Positions 22,689 through 33,851 of a DNA stretch of 64,000 nucleotides are shown here, one piece after another. The notes under the pieces are model-generated. The model searched no databases. It saw nothing but the letters and a program-made list of their open reading frames with translations, and was not told where the DNA came from. Positions within the stretch are counted from its first letter, which is position 1. Each line of letters starts with the position of its first letter. Source of the stretch: Euphorbia lathyris (taxonomy: Eukaryota > Streptophyta > Magnoliopsida > Malpighiales > Euphorbiaceae); NCBI RefSeq assembly GCF_963576675.1, contig NC_088913.1, positions 18,550,001-18,614,000 on the forward strand, read 5' to 3'. A program made the position numbers and the translations under genes.

Positions 22689-24593
22689 TGTTATCGTAGT
22701 AATTTATAGCATTTTTAGTATTTAATTACTAGTTATTTTGTACCATTTTAATAAATCTTAATAATGGTTTTTGTATATTTTCTTCATTTTATGTATCTAA
22801 GCCAATTTGTGTGTTTTCTAGGCACTTTCACAAGGTTTTCGGCACAAATAACCAAGTCGGGGCTTAAGGCGGCAACTCGGGAGTAAAAGGGACCAGAAAA
22901 AGGAGTTTTAGTGACACCCAGCGTGCTCTTCGTCGCGGATAGGTGCTGTAAAATAAAGTCCAATTGTTCACACTAGGACAGATTTGACACATTTTCGTAT
23001 TTTCAACTTATCTCCCTCATACGGACTCGGATTGAGGCGATTCAAAATGCGTTGGAAAGCTAAGAGAAAGATGAACAAATGTCTAATAATAATCATCTCC
23101 AAATTCGAAGTGCATCAGGCCCAGAAAATTATCCAAAGTTGATGAATATGTTGAAGCCTAAGATTCCTTTGACATTTCAACTCCTAAATTATTAAAATCT
23201 TCCCCCATGCTCTCTTAAATGCTAAATTCAGATGATAAGGAGTGGGAGGCCATAAGGATGACTTGGTCTTTGGAATTTTGTGTACCATTTTACTATAAAA
23301 GGAGGCCTTGGGTGCCATTTGAAGACACACCAAGCTTAGGCTTAACTTCTCCCTCTATAATGTTACTTTGCTGATTTTTCTCTTCAAAAATCAGTTGTTT
23401 GTGTTATTATAATTGTTGTTATTGTGCTCAAGTTGTTGTTTGTGCAAGAGTTCATTCAATAAAAGTAAGTTTTAAGTTATCGAAGAAGTTCATTCGACAA
23501 TCGTCACTACGGTTTCTTCTAAACTTTAATCTCTTTCATTACTATGAACTCCATTATCTATCTTTCTAAGGTGTGTTTTAATCTAATCATGGGCTAAAAC
23601 CTCCTTAACTAAGGCTAAAAGCGGATCTTAACCTTAGTTATGTGGTAATTATGTTTAACCTATTTAAGTTATCTTTATCATTTTTAAGAACTAACTTATG
23701 ATTCTTAATACTTGTAGGAGATGGGCCAACTCTCTACTTGAATATAATTAATCGTTCATATTGACCGTAATTAGATTGATTAATCGAAATTCATAAGTTG
23801 GACCTAATGACCATTTAGTGTGGCTTATTGATTTTCCAAGGTTTTTCATGAATCTTATTACAAATCTTAGATTTATTACTTGAGCCGGACCAAGGGAAAG
23901 TAATAAATCGAAGGTTTGGAAATAAGAAAACTTAATGCTTCTTTGGATTAATTACTTGAGCCGGACCAAGGGAAAGTAATTAATCGAAAGTTTAGAACTA
24001 ATTACTTGAGCGGTTTTTCTTGAATCTTAAGTAATCACTTTAGCCGGACCAAGGTAAAGTAGGTTAAAAAGGTTTAGATTAAATCTTATTACAAATCTTA
24101 GATTTATTACTTGAGCCGGACCAAGGGAAAGTAATAAATCGAAGGTTTGGAACTAAGAAGACTGAATGCTTCTCTTGATTAATTACTTGAGCCGGACCAA
24201 GGGAAAGTAATTAGTCAAGAGTTTAGAACCAATCTCGAGAACTAATAGTTAATAAGAAAAATCGCCATCTTAAGAAGGATAAAACAACTTAAAAGGGGTT
24301 AAGTGTTATTACCAAGCAAAGAGGTTAAGTGAAGCTAAAAGCCTTAGTTTCTTTTATTATAAGTAATCTCTCACTTAATTTGTGTAATTTTTATTTCACT
24401 TCTTGCTTAAGTCTTAGCTTGGTTGTCCAACAAACTCTACATTTCGGTTGTTTAAATAATAGATAGTAAGCAAAGAGATTAGTACTTATAATCACCATCC
24501 TCGTGGGAACGATACTCTACTTTCACTTTATTACTTGATACACGACTAAGGTACACTTGCCTTCACATGCACGTATACGTAAAACGCGCATCA
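22689..24593 (+). mobile_element. Solo LTR, Athila-like
   Basis: The 1905-bp block begins TGTTATCG, ends GCGCATCA and is bounded by a perfect 5-bp TSD TGGAG (22684-22688, 24594-24598). The uninterrupted host sequence (TTTTGTACGTTGAGCCTAAA) is present in a duplicate at 25885. It has a TATA box (CTATAAAAGG near 23291). Its end (TTATTACTTGATACACGACTAAGG to GCGCATCA) resembles the end of the LTR at 58859-60509, so I infer an Athila-type LTR left by recombination between two LTRs. Confidence 0.88.
23870..24235 (+). repeat. Direct repeats inside the solo LTR
   Basis: At least five copies of TTACTTGAGCCGGACCAAGG followed by GAAAGTAATTAATCGAA-like sequence occur, and the larger module starting AATCTTATTACAAATCTTAG is itself present twice. 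Confidence 0.9.
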
Positions 24594-24598
24594 TGGAG

Positions 24599-27500
24599 CC
24601 TAAATTGATACTTCCCCAAAAACCATAAACCTATTTTGGTACAAATTGGGAAAAGCATGCAGTAATTGCAAGCTAAACTCAGATGAGTAAAGCATAGAAT
24701 TCTGAAACTACACTAACTGACAAGGCAATATTAGCTCGATCTAATTTTTTCTTAGACTACAAATGTACCTTTCAGATTCATTGATCGACTAAATATTAAC
24801 CTAATGACATATCATGTATGGTATTAATTGTATAATGCAAAACTATCATCATAACAGACTTGAATCAGATCATCTGCAAACAAAAAGAGAATAAGCACTA
24901 CTTCATACTATGATCAACTGTATGGTGTATGGAAAATATTCAAGTATTTAGGAGTTGCAAAAGGTACTATAGGGATAAAATGGAAACTAAAGGAAATAGT
25001 AGTAGTGCAAGATAATTTAAGCAAATGAGCAAAAGTAGGAATTGGAATAATGCTTGAGATTCGAGAACCTTGAGGCATGATTCTAAATTCTAGAAGGTAA
25101 AGGATAGTTATAATTACCTCAACGTTTTGGAATTCTCTAATATCCATCTTTGTCCTATACCACAACCCCAATTAAGATTTCACAAATACATGATTTTTTA
25201 GTCAACTACATTTCACAAATAAACATGACTCAACATATAAGAAATAAACTAACAGGTCAGGTTCAAAAATTTTGTACTTTAAAGAAACAGAACATTCCCA
25301 GAAAAATGAAATCAACTTGAATTGCAGTGGTTGTTTGATGCATTAACTCTTGAAAGCTACCTTTACTTCATTAACTCTTGAATTTCAGAACATTCCCATA
25401 GAACATATTCTTGTTTTATGATGCCAAAGATATATAAAGGAAACCAACAGGTTCATGTAGTGAACAATTTGACAATAAAGATTGATCAGTCAACCTATTA
25501 CCAGAATTTCATTTACATAAGGCATGTTTGGTTGACCAATTTGCGGGTACAAGTTAGTTGAATTTCTTCCGAAATAGCTACAAGAAGATGTTTCTTAATA
25601 CTAACCAAACACTTTTATTCTGCGGTTTTGACTCAAAAAGTAAAAAGGAGCCATAAAAAGAAGAACCGAACAGACACATAGATCAATCATACAAACCCAA
25701 AACAACTGAATCAAGCTCTCACAGTTCAATTTTCACACCATCAAACAACACGAAACTAACCGAAACATTGAGATTAGAGAATTAAATACCAGCAGCTAAA
25801 TGCTAATAACACGATAGAGAATCTAATAACATTGGGACCTAAATTGGTACCTTTTTAAAACGTCAAGCCTATATTGGTGCTATTTTGTACGTTGAGCCTA
25901 AATTGATACTTCCCTAAAAACCATAGGCCTATTTTGACACCTTATCCCTTTAAACAAAGGAGCTCTTTGATTCAGCCCCTGATTTGTTGATGTCTCCAAC
26001 TACAAATACACCATCCAAAAATAGCAAAAATTTCGAAATATCACCCAAATTCATAGCAAATCCATTAATGGAAACCAGACCCAAATTCATTTGGGGAACA
26101 AGAACAAAGGTAGAATTTATTTGGGGAACATGATATCTACCAACAAGAAATAAACTCATATGGACAAAAACCTGACAAACACAATTTAGGATAAAATGGA
26201 TCTTATGTTATTTTAAGTTTAAAAAATTATTCTGATCATTGTTCATATAAATATAAAGAAGCAAAAGGGTTGCTTCTCTTACACCATTTTTCATTTCTTG
26301 TAAAGAAACATTTCATATAATCAAACCCTTTATTAACATAGCCAAATGTGAAAGAACATTGATACAAACTAAAATCACATATCAGGATAAAACTGAAGCA
26401 ATCAGCAAGCACAAATATTATGATGAACATATCTGCAGACTGTACTAGGAAACTTCAATATATGTTATGCATCTTGTTGCATGAAGTTCAATGACTGATC
26501 AAACAGAGATCGAAAAATATGGTTCGAGATCAAACAGGGATTGAAAAATAAAATTATCTGGACTAACAAACAACAAAGCCACATAATTAGTGCATTAAAT
26601 ACCTGGTCATGTCTTAATTACTCTCCATAATAGTATACCTTGACAATCCTATCAACATAATCCGAAAAAAAGCTTTCCTTCCCAATACACCAAACAACTC
26701 ACAGCAGAACTACTTGTTATTGATCTGACTGGTCTGGTATCTACTTCAAAATCTGATTACATATATAGTGAGAACAAACTCTAATTTCACAACTTTAATT
26801 GTAAAATTGGGAAATAATTAGATTGGTGTGATTAAGGGGCAAAAAAGCAAAGAAGGGTATTTATACATGTACTAGTATTTATACATGTTACCCATATGAT
26901 TATCATCTCCACTTTTTTCTATATATAAGACAAATATCTTCTTACAAACCAAAAAACAAACTTCTTTTGAATTTGAACTTACAGCAAAATATATATAATT
27001 CCAAACTATCCTAATTAAAAAGAGGATAATCATTTTGTCTTTGTATAGATTAGAAATGGGTGAAGTGAATTATTAAAGTTACAGAGGAAACATATTGATA
27101 GGTAGTCTTTGCTAGTTGTGTCTCCTTTCGACTACATGCTTCTCTAAATAATATAACATGCTTTCATCAAAACATGTATATTTGCTTAATTACATAGCCA
27201 AAATCTGAATTTACTGATCTTCATCAGCATTTGATAGTAACCACATAAAGCAAACATCTTTGAGCCATGGCAACATATGCCATTAGTTATGCAAATTAGA
27301 AGGATTCACCAAAAGCACATGCTAGCAAGGTCAAATTAGCAAATCCTAGAAATAGGGGAATATATCATAACGGAACATCAAAAGGGATCGTTTATAAGAG
27401 ATGAAGATGAAGGCCACAATAACCAATTATACACAAACATACACGCATACATACACATGTTTTGTTGGCCTGTCTGTTGTAGAAAAGTTCAGTTAGTCAT

Positions 27501-28200
27501 AAAAACAAACACTTGGTGTGCATTTCAGAGTGCGAAAAGTTACCTGAAGCAATTATCTAAAATCATCTATGTGAAACAATTTGAAAGAATTGACAAATCA
27601 CAAGACCCAAACCGCCTAGTTCAACAATAATCCAAAAACTCCTTCACAAGATCAATCACCAATTTCTGCACAAAAACGCATAATAGATGACATAAATTTA
27701 TTATAGCCCAAAAATTCAGATCGAACTTACCAGAACTTGAATTCAAGAAGGCCATGAACAAATGGACAGAACTTGTTAGATCCACAAGTAAGGAGACTAA
27801 TGCCATCTTAGATCTGCAGATCAGCCTGGAGAGAGAGAAAAAGACAACAAAAAGATTAAACATGTAGATATTGTAGATTATGTATAAACCCTATAGGAAA
27901 TATACATAAATTAGGGCCACAACAAGACAGGTAAACCATCGATTCAAAATATGGGGAACCTTACCTCCAACTTTAAAATCGATCCTCTAAGAGCTGAAGA
28001 AAATGGAGGAACAAAGACAACATATAAAGCAAAGTAGGAAAAGGGAGACCATGGCTGCTCTAAGGTGTTGCCATCAACGCTTTGTTGAGAGTAGGAAAGA
28101 GAGAGAAACTATTTGGAGATCTTTAGTTTAAGGAAGAAAGTTGTGGAGATAGAAAAAGAGGATATGAAATTAGAAATGAGAAGAGGGGGAATCGATTTTA
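24599..28200. other. Non-coding interior of the inner CACTA element
   Basis: AT-rich sequence with no recognisable protein. A module reading CCTAAATTG.TAC...TTTTGTACGT.GAGCCTAAATTGATAC occurs twice, at about 22635-22688 continued at 24594 and at 25843-25940. Short open frames here show no family resemblance. Confidence 0.55.
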
Positions 28201-28535
28201 GGTTTTGAGTTTTGAGCGCGCGTTAAATTTTTTGCTCTTTTTGCTCCCCCGCTTTTCTAAGTTCTGGTTGCCACTTTTTTTATTTTCGTACAACAATGAC
28301 AGTCATTTATTCGAAGTGTCGTCTGATGCTTAAGTGACTTTTCCATCAAAATCACGTTCTTTTGGGATGACATCATACTGTAACCGTAACATCATCTGAG
28401 ACGCGAGCGCATTTTTTATTTCGCCTTCTGATGATATCGAATTAAAATACTGTCACGAAACATATTCAGACGACACGAAAACAAATGTCTGTCATGTATC
28501 TTGTGTCATGTGAAAGGGAAAATGGCATAGTGTGT

Positions 28536-28702
28536 GATGACGAAGATGAAGCTGACGTGGTTGATGATGATTATTATGATGATGATAACAGTAGGATATT
28601 CGATGAACATCCACTGAATGTGCCTACCTTCGATGATGTTGACACCAATTGTACAGTTTCATATGCTAGACCAGGAGAAGAAGCAATCTGGATTGATAAG
28701 TG
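28536..28702 (+). pseudogene. C-terminal end of the outer CACTA transposase
   Basis: The frame continues from 21741 across the inserted element and encodes an acidic tail (DDEDEADVVDDDYYDDD, then EHPLNVPTFDDVD) to a stop at 28700-28702. An acidic end like this follows the last conserved domain in related tnpD proteins. The separation from the rest of the gene is entirely due to the inner CACTA insertion. Confidence 0.85.
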
Positions 28703-28938
28703 AAATTATGATGAAATTGTTTGTTTGCTTGTTCTTATACAATGTATGTCAATCTGGATTTACTTGTACACTTTGGAATAATTAATTGAAATCAATGTGA
28801 TTTGCTTGAGTTATTGTGTGTGAACTTGCTTTGGTTATAATGTGATTGATTGTGAGTTATTGTGCATACTCCTAATGTCATGTACCTACAAGTTTCCTTC
28901 ATCTATGTTTTCATTGATGCAACTTCAGGAATATCATC
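28703..28938 (+). other. Spacer between the two CACTA genes
   Basis: AT-rich sequence of 236 bases follows the tnpD stop and precedes the start of the second gene. It could hold the terminator of the first and the promoter of the second, but no signal stands out. Confidence 0.4.
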
Positions 28939-31900
28939 ATGGCACCCAGCTCTAATACGAGAGGAGCACCAGAAAAAACGCATGCACGACATCTTGCAAA
29001 AAAAATAAAGCAAGCTACAAAGAATTCATTGGAACGCAAGAGAAAGCGTAAAGAGTCACCCAACAATGACGAGACAGCGATCACAACCCTCAGTAAACGT
29101 CAATCGAGTTCACCTCCCTCTGAATCGCCACCTGTTGTCGACGAACCTGAAATCACAAATGTGACTAGTGGGTTAAAACTGCTAAAACGTGAGACCGTGA
29201 CTATGGCGTGGCTGACCCAAGCCATGATTCAGATGAAGAAGATGCACATTAAGTATAATCGCCATGGAGATCCTATTGGCAAGGAGTTTGGGTGGATGCA
29301 ATCTTATATAGGAGTGTTGGCACGCACGAGGATATCCATCGCGTATAAAGACTGGAGACAAATGCTAGCTGATGCAAAGGAACAACTTTGGGAATCTGTT
29401 ATGGTATACACATATTTGTATGTTGTTCTTTAGATGTTATTTGTATGCTGTTCTTTAGACGTTATTTGTATGATGTTCTTTAGACTGTACTTGTATGTTG
29501 TTCTTTAGTCTTTGTTTGTGCTATCACCGAGTCAAAATAAGGAAGTCCTGGTATCTGCTGCAACCAAATGGAGGAACTTCAAGTCTTTACTTACGTCCAA
29601 GTATATCATGCCCTACAAGGATGATGTTGAAGTCTTGCAAAAGGTTCCTGATGACTACCGGTTCATGAATAAGGACGACTGGCATCAGTTTGTATCCGAT
29701 CGGCTTACAAATCAGCACATGGTTTGACATTTGATTTACGTATATGCTTTACTCTTAATTTGTTAGTTTTTATGTGCCATGCTAACAAATACACATATAT
29801 ATATGGATTTATTGTTTAGGAAATCCGCCAAGTGCAGATATCCAAGCGACAAAAGAACAAGTACAACCACCGGTTGAAATGGTATGGTCGTTTATTGTCT
29901 ATTTTCAGACTTCAGATTTGTATGATTTTTGATATTATTCATACTATATGGCAGACCGCAGAGCTATCAAAAGAGGAAGTGGAAAAAATCAGCAGGCACA
30001 CATATTGGATAAAGGGAAGGCAAGACAAACTGGGAAATTTTAAGGACACTGAAGTAGAGGAGGCGGTTAAAAAAATTGTAAGTAGCATTTATTCAAATAC
30101 ACAATGTGATTGATAAAACGCATATGTATAACTGATTTATATATGTTTATTTCCATATTTGAAACTGGAAAAGGAGGAGGCTGAAGGTGTGTTTAAAGCC
30201 AAGGGTAGTAATGATGTACTAACTGAGGTATTAGGGAATCCAGAGCACAATGGCAGGGTTAGAGGAGTGGCTGCTGTGAAGCCGGTAGTATTCTTTAAGC
30301 TACCGGGTCAAAAGAGGGGAAGAAAGAAGCGAGCTGAGGAGTTGTAAGCATTGCTTGAAACAGAAAGGGCAAAGTGGGAGGAAGAGTCAACAAGGAAACA
30401 TGAAGAAGAATTGAAGAAGATACATGAGATGTATCAAGATGAGTTAAAGAAGTCTGAAGCGAAAATGGTCCAAAAACAAGATCGAATGGAGAAACTTGTG
30501 TCCAAGGGGGTTACGACTGAGGAATCCCCAGCAGCTGCACCAACAATTTACAATGGCAAATCAGGAGAAGGTAGTTGTAACCGAGATGATATCGATAGAG
30601 AGGAGATATTAGGGAAATATGAAGCTGTGGCGAAGAAGAAGTTGGTATTAGAGGTCTCTAATACCATAGAAGAGGAAGTTGTTGGTGAAGGCCCAGGATA
30701 TGAGATTCCAACGACCTTAGAGGTAAACGGTTATTATAATTGTCAGCTTGTTGAATTTATCACTTATATATACTTAGTTAATTAGTTGTATTTGAAATTG
30801 TTGAATCAGGACAATGAACTTGACATTGAGGTTGCACTATCAGTGGAAGAGAGTGAGAAGATTGTTGCCCATGGCGGATTGATACAATAAGACATTGACC
30901 AAGAAGAGCAGACAATCCATGGGCGACCACTGGGAAAGGACAATTATAGAGTGGAGATTGTGTCATTTGATGATGGAGATGCATGTCTGCCATACCCGAT
31001 AAAAGGTGAAATGGAAGTTGTTAGGGAGGCAATGGGGTCTATTGTAGCATGGCCAAAGGTGCTATGTAGTGTCAAATCTGTTGAGGTAATATTCATTTAT
31101 TTCTTATGTATTATGTGTTTCGATTATTTCTTTGGTTGTATAATGCGTGTTTAATTATTGCAATCAGGAGGCAAACAAGGCAGCAAAAGTTTTTGCGAAG
31201 GCCTTGAAGAAAGTTAATAGTGAGGCTGGGGCGATTGATTTCATTAAGTTGCCAACAAATTTACCACGGCCATTGCAGAAGTTTTGCAACTGGGCGAGAA
31301 CCAATATGATGGATGGAATCAAATGTATAACTAAAACTTTTGGACCTGAGTTGTTCGGAGCAGAACGAAAGCAATTATTGATGCCTATCGATTTATATAC
31401 AATAGTACACTTTCATGAGATGACCGCAGGCACAATTACATTTTACATGAGGTACATGAATGCAATACACAAATTTATTAATTTGGATATCTATTTCATC
31501 AACACTTATACATGTATTTGCCCAGTCATCTATACCATGTATTGAAAAAAGCATGAATGGAAGAAAGGGTGTTATTTGTTGATCCATGTACCACTTTTGC
31601 TCTTGGAACTAAGAAAACTCCAACGGACCGCTCGAAGGAGTTGATGGATCGGTTCAAACAGGGTGGTGCTAATTCTATATTCCTTATTCCTTTCAACTCA
31701 GGGTAACTATGAATCTTTTGTACTGTGTGTTTATCAGTTGATTAACTGACATTGATACAGCTGAAATGGATAATGTTTGCAGATCACATTGGACTCTCAC
31801 TGTTGTTGACATTGAGAAGAAAAAATCATATTGGTTAGATCCATTGAAAAGGAGATTGCCAAATTCCACAGAATGGACGGATGTTGTGAGCAAGTAAGTT

Positions 31901-32411
31901 ACCAAATGCCTCTAATGTGTACGCCATTCAAATAGTTACTCACATAAGCTATCATGTTGTTACACTTGTTGCAGTGCGATGAAGTTCTATTATGCTCAGA
32001 AAGACCCAAAGAAGGTGACGAAGACCAAGCTGAAGATGACACTTCTTCTAGTGAGTTTTACAGTTACACAAGCAAGTGTATATTGTCTTTTTTAGGGTCT
32101 AACCATTATATTTCGTGCCACAGGGGATACCTGAGCAACGAGATGATAAAACATGTGGTTTTTGGATAATGTTGTATATGCGGGAGATCGTCATGGATAA
32201 GGAATTAAACTTTGTTGCAAAGGTACCATAATTCATTACCATAATATTATGTTCAGATATATGCAATTGTTATCAGTGATATAGAGCAAATTCCTAATAG
32301 TAAAGCATTTATGTTTTGTAGTGGATAAACAAGTGTGGATTGACATACAGCCATTCGGATTTGGATCATCTCCACACAGAATGGGCAGATCATGTGCTTT
32401 ACTTGAAGTGA
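28939..32411 (+). pseudogene. CACTA second gene: En/Spm transposase-type region plus Ulp1-like peptidase, two stops
   Basis: Exons read by eye are 28939-29403, 29509-29721, 29820-about 29881, about 29955-30077, about 30165-30722, 30810-31085, 31168-31450, about 31560-31702, 31783-31892, 31975-32050, 32124-32222 and 32322-32411. The N-terminal half is basic and then matches the plant Ptta/En/Spm transposase family (AATKWRNFKSLLTSKYI, LTEVLGNPEHNGRVRG), followed by a Lys/Glu-rich coiled coil (30351-30490). The middle has PLGKDNYRVEIVSF...CLPYPIKGE. The C-terminus is a C48 (Ulp1/SENP) domain with His in SHWTL, Asp in YWLDPL, and Gln and Cys in PEQRDDKTCGFW. Family members remove SUMO-like modifiers. 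The role in transposition is unknown. Stops at 30345-30347 and 30888-30890 break it, and the third-to-fourth exon junction does not keep frame cleanly. Confidence 0.82.
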
Positions 32412-33323
32412 CAATGGATTGTGCATGTAATCCTGTTTTCGTACAATATGATAATCAGTTTGTGGTACACTGTTGTTATGCATATTTTGGGTCTTTTTTT
32501 GGTGTACAATGATATCCCACTGCTTCTGTGTATATATTGTGCACAACTGGTGTACATGTTATGTAAATAATGGATAGTTAAGTTATGTATATATGAAGTT
32601 TATAGCTTGGTTGTAATTGGAGTATTAGTATCATGTAATTTCAATTGCAGTATGTACAGGTGCATTAAAGGGTTACAGGTTATTCGACACAGTTGGGATA
32701 AAAAATTTGGCGTCTAATGCATTAATGAATGATCGCAAAATTAAAAAATTGTCATATTATGACGCGTGACACGATACCAGGTTAATAAAATACTGTCATG
32801 ACTAAAACGCTAAGATGACATAAATAAAAAATAGGACTGTCGTCTTACAATTAACGTAGTCAAATTTCATTGACTTTTATGACATTTGATTAAATGAAAA
32901 ATGTCATGTGAAATCCACGCACAAGACAAAAAAATTAAAGACAACGTCAACTGAAACATCTTTGAACGACAACAACAAAGAGGAAAACTATCGTCGTAAC
33001 TTATCTACAATGACACAAACAATAATAAAAAATGTCGTATGACAACAAAAAGTTCTATGGTTTTACATACTACAATGACGGTGTATATAAAAAAGCTGTC
33101 ATTAGAAATTATCCAATACTACGGTTTTAACAAAGTCAAACGTCGTTGTAACATGGAAAAGATGACAGACGCTTAGGAAGCGCGTGTCGTCTGTCGCGTC
33201 GAAAGATGACAGAACTCGACCGTCATCTGATGCTTTATCAGACGGCAGCGAGCCCTGTGACAGATTTATATCGTGCGGGACGACGGTTTTGAACCGTCGT
33301 CTGAAGAGGGTTTTGGCGTAGTG
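32412..33323 (+). other. CACTA 3' region and subterminal repeats
   Basis: Sequence after the second gene is first AT-rich. From about 32740 it is dense in TGTCAT, ATGACAG, GACGAC and CGTCGT words in both orientations, ending in TTTTGGCGTAGTG. These are the expected transposase binding repeats. The last 80 bases are inverse to 21742-21825. Confidence 0.8.
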
Positions 33324-33326
33324 TTG

Positions 33327-33851
33327 TAGTAAGTCACGCAGAGAGTTGACTTAAGTGAGCATTAAAGCAGAAACCTTGACTTCACTTGACTTCATTCATG
33401 AATAAATAGGATGTTTAGGGACTTAAAGTAACCTGTTCCGCTGTGCCTAGCTTGTTCTACCTTTTACCATTATCAAGTAATCGTTTTTATAAGTTAAAAT
33501 CATTGACTTTGTTACCTTTTCACAATATATCTCTACATCAAGAAGTCACGCACCACGAACACCCTGTTCTGCAAGGTTTTTCTAGTAAAATTTGGTCATC
33601 AATCCCTATGGAGATGATACTCTATTTATCACTTTATTACTTGTTTCTAGTGCACTTGCTAGAGTCTGTTCAGAGGACAACACATGATTCAATAACAAAT
33701 AATCATACTAAACAACAAAAAATGCTTAACTACGCACCTTTTTTAAGCAAGCTTTTCTTTCCTTTCACTTTGTGAGTTTCGAAATGTCCTTTGAGTCTAG
33801 CATTAATTTGAAGTTCCTTTTGGTTTAGCATCTGGAGGATTCAAAATAGGT
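33327..33851. other. AT-rich stretch without a recognised gene
   Basis: This is host sequence to the right of the CACTA duplication. A short open frame at 33443-33775 shows no family motif. It runs into the 3' end of the FAR1-type pseudogene. Confidence 0.5.

Larger units (their letters stand above)
21742..28532 (-). mobile_element. Second CACTA element inserted in reverse inside tnpD
   Basis: Its left edge, CACTAGGCCAAAACCC, matches the reversed right end of the outer element. Its right edge, GGCATAGTG, is the inverse of the outer left end. It is therefore the same family in opposite orientation. Removing it together with one TGT restores the tnpD reading frame (AAA TGT GAT GAC), so the duplication was TGT with one base lost on the left. 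No transposase gene is recognisable inside, so it is a non-autonomous derivative of about 4.9 kb plus a 1.9-kb solo LTR. Confidence 0.85.
10693..33323 (+). mobile_element. CACTA (En/Spm) transposon carrying nested insertions
   Basis: The left end reads CACTATGCCATTTTCCC and the right end, reversed, CACTACGCCAAAACCC, so the inverted termini share CACTAYGCCA. Both ends are flanked by TTG (10690-10692 and 33324-33326), the 3-bp duplication expected of CACTA elements. Subterminal regions are full of short TGTCATC/GATGACAG and GACGGTTT words, the presumed binding sites of the TnpA-type protein. It carries tnpD-like and second-gene remnants in plus orientation. Three later insertions swell it to 22.6 kb: a Tat-type LTR element, an inverted CACTA and a solo LTR. 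The coding genes are broken, so it is not autonomous now. Confidence 0.93.

Noticed and set aside
28485..28520. Start of a 72-codon ORF (28485-28703) as a separate gene
   Set aside because: Its first part is the terminus of the inner CACTA element; only the part after 28535 is the tnpD tail.
33443..33775. 110-codon plus-strand ORF
   Set aside because: No motif, AT-rich, and no codon pattern distinct from its surroundings.
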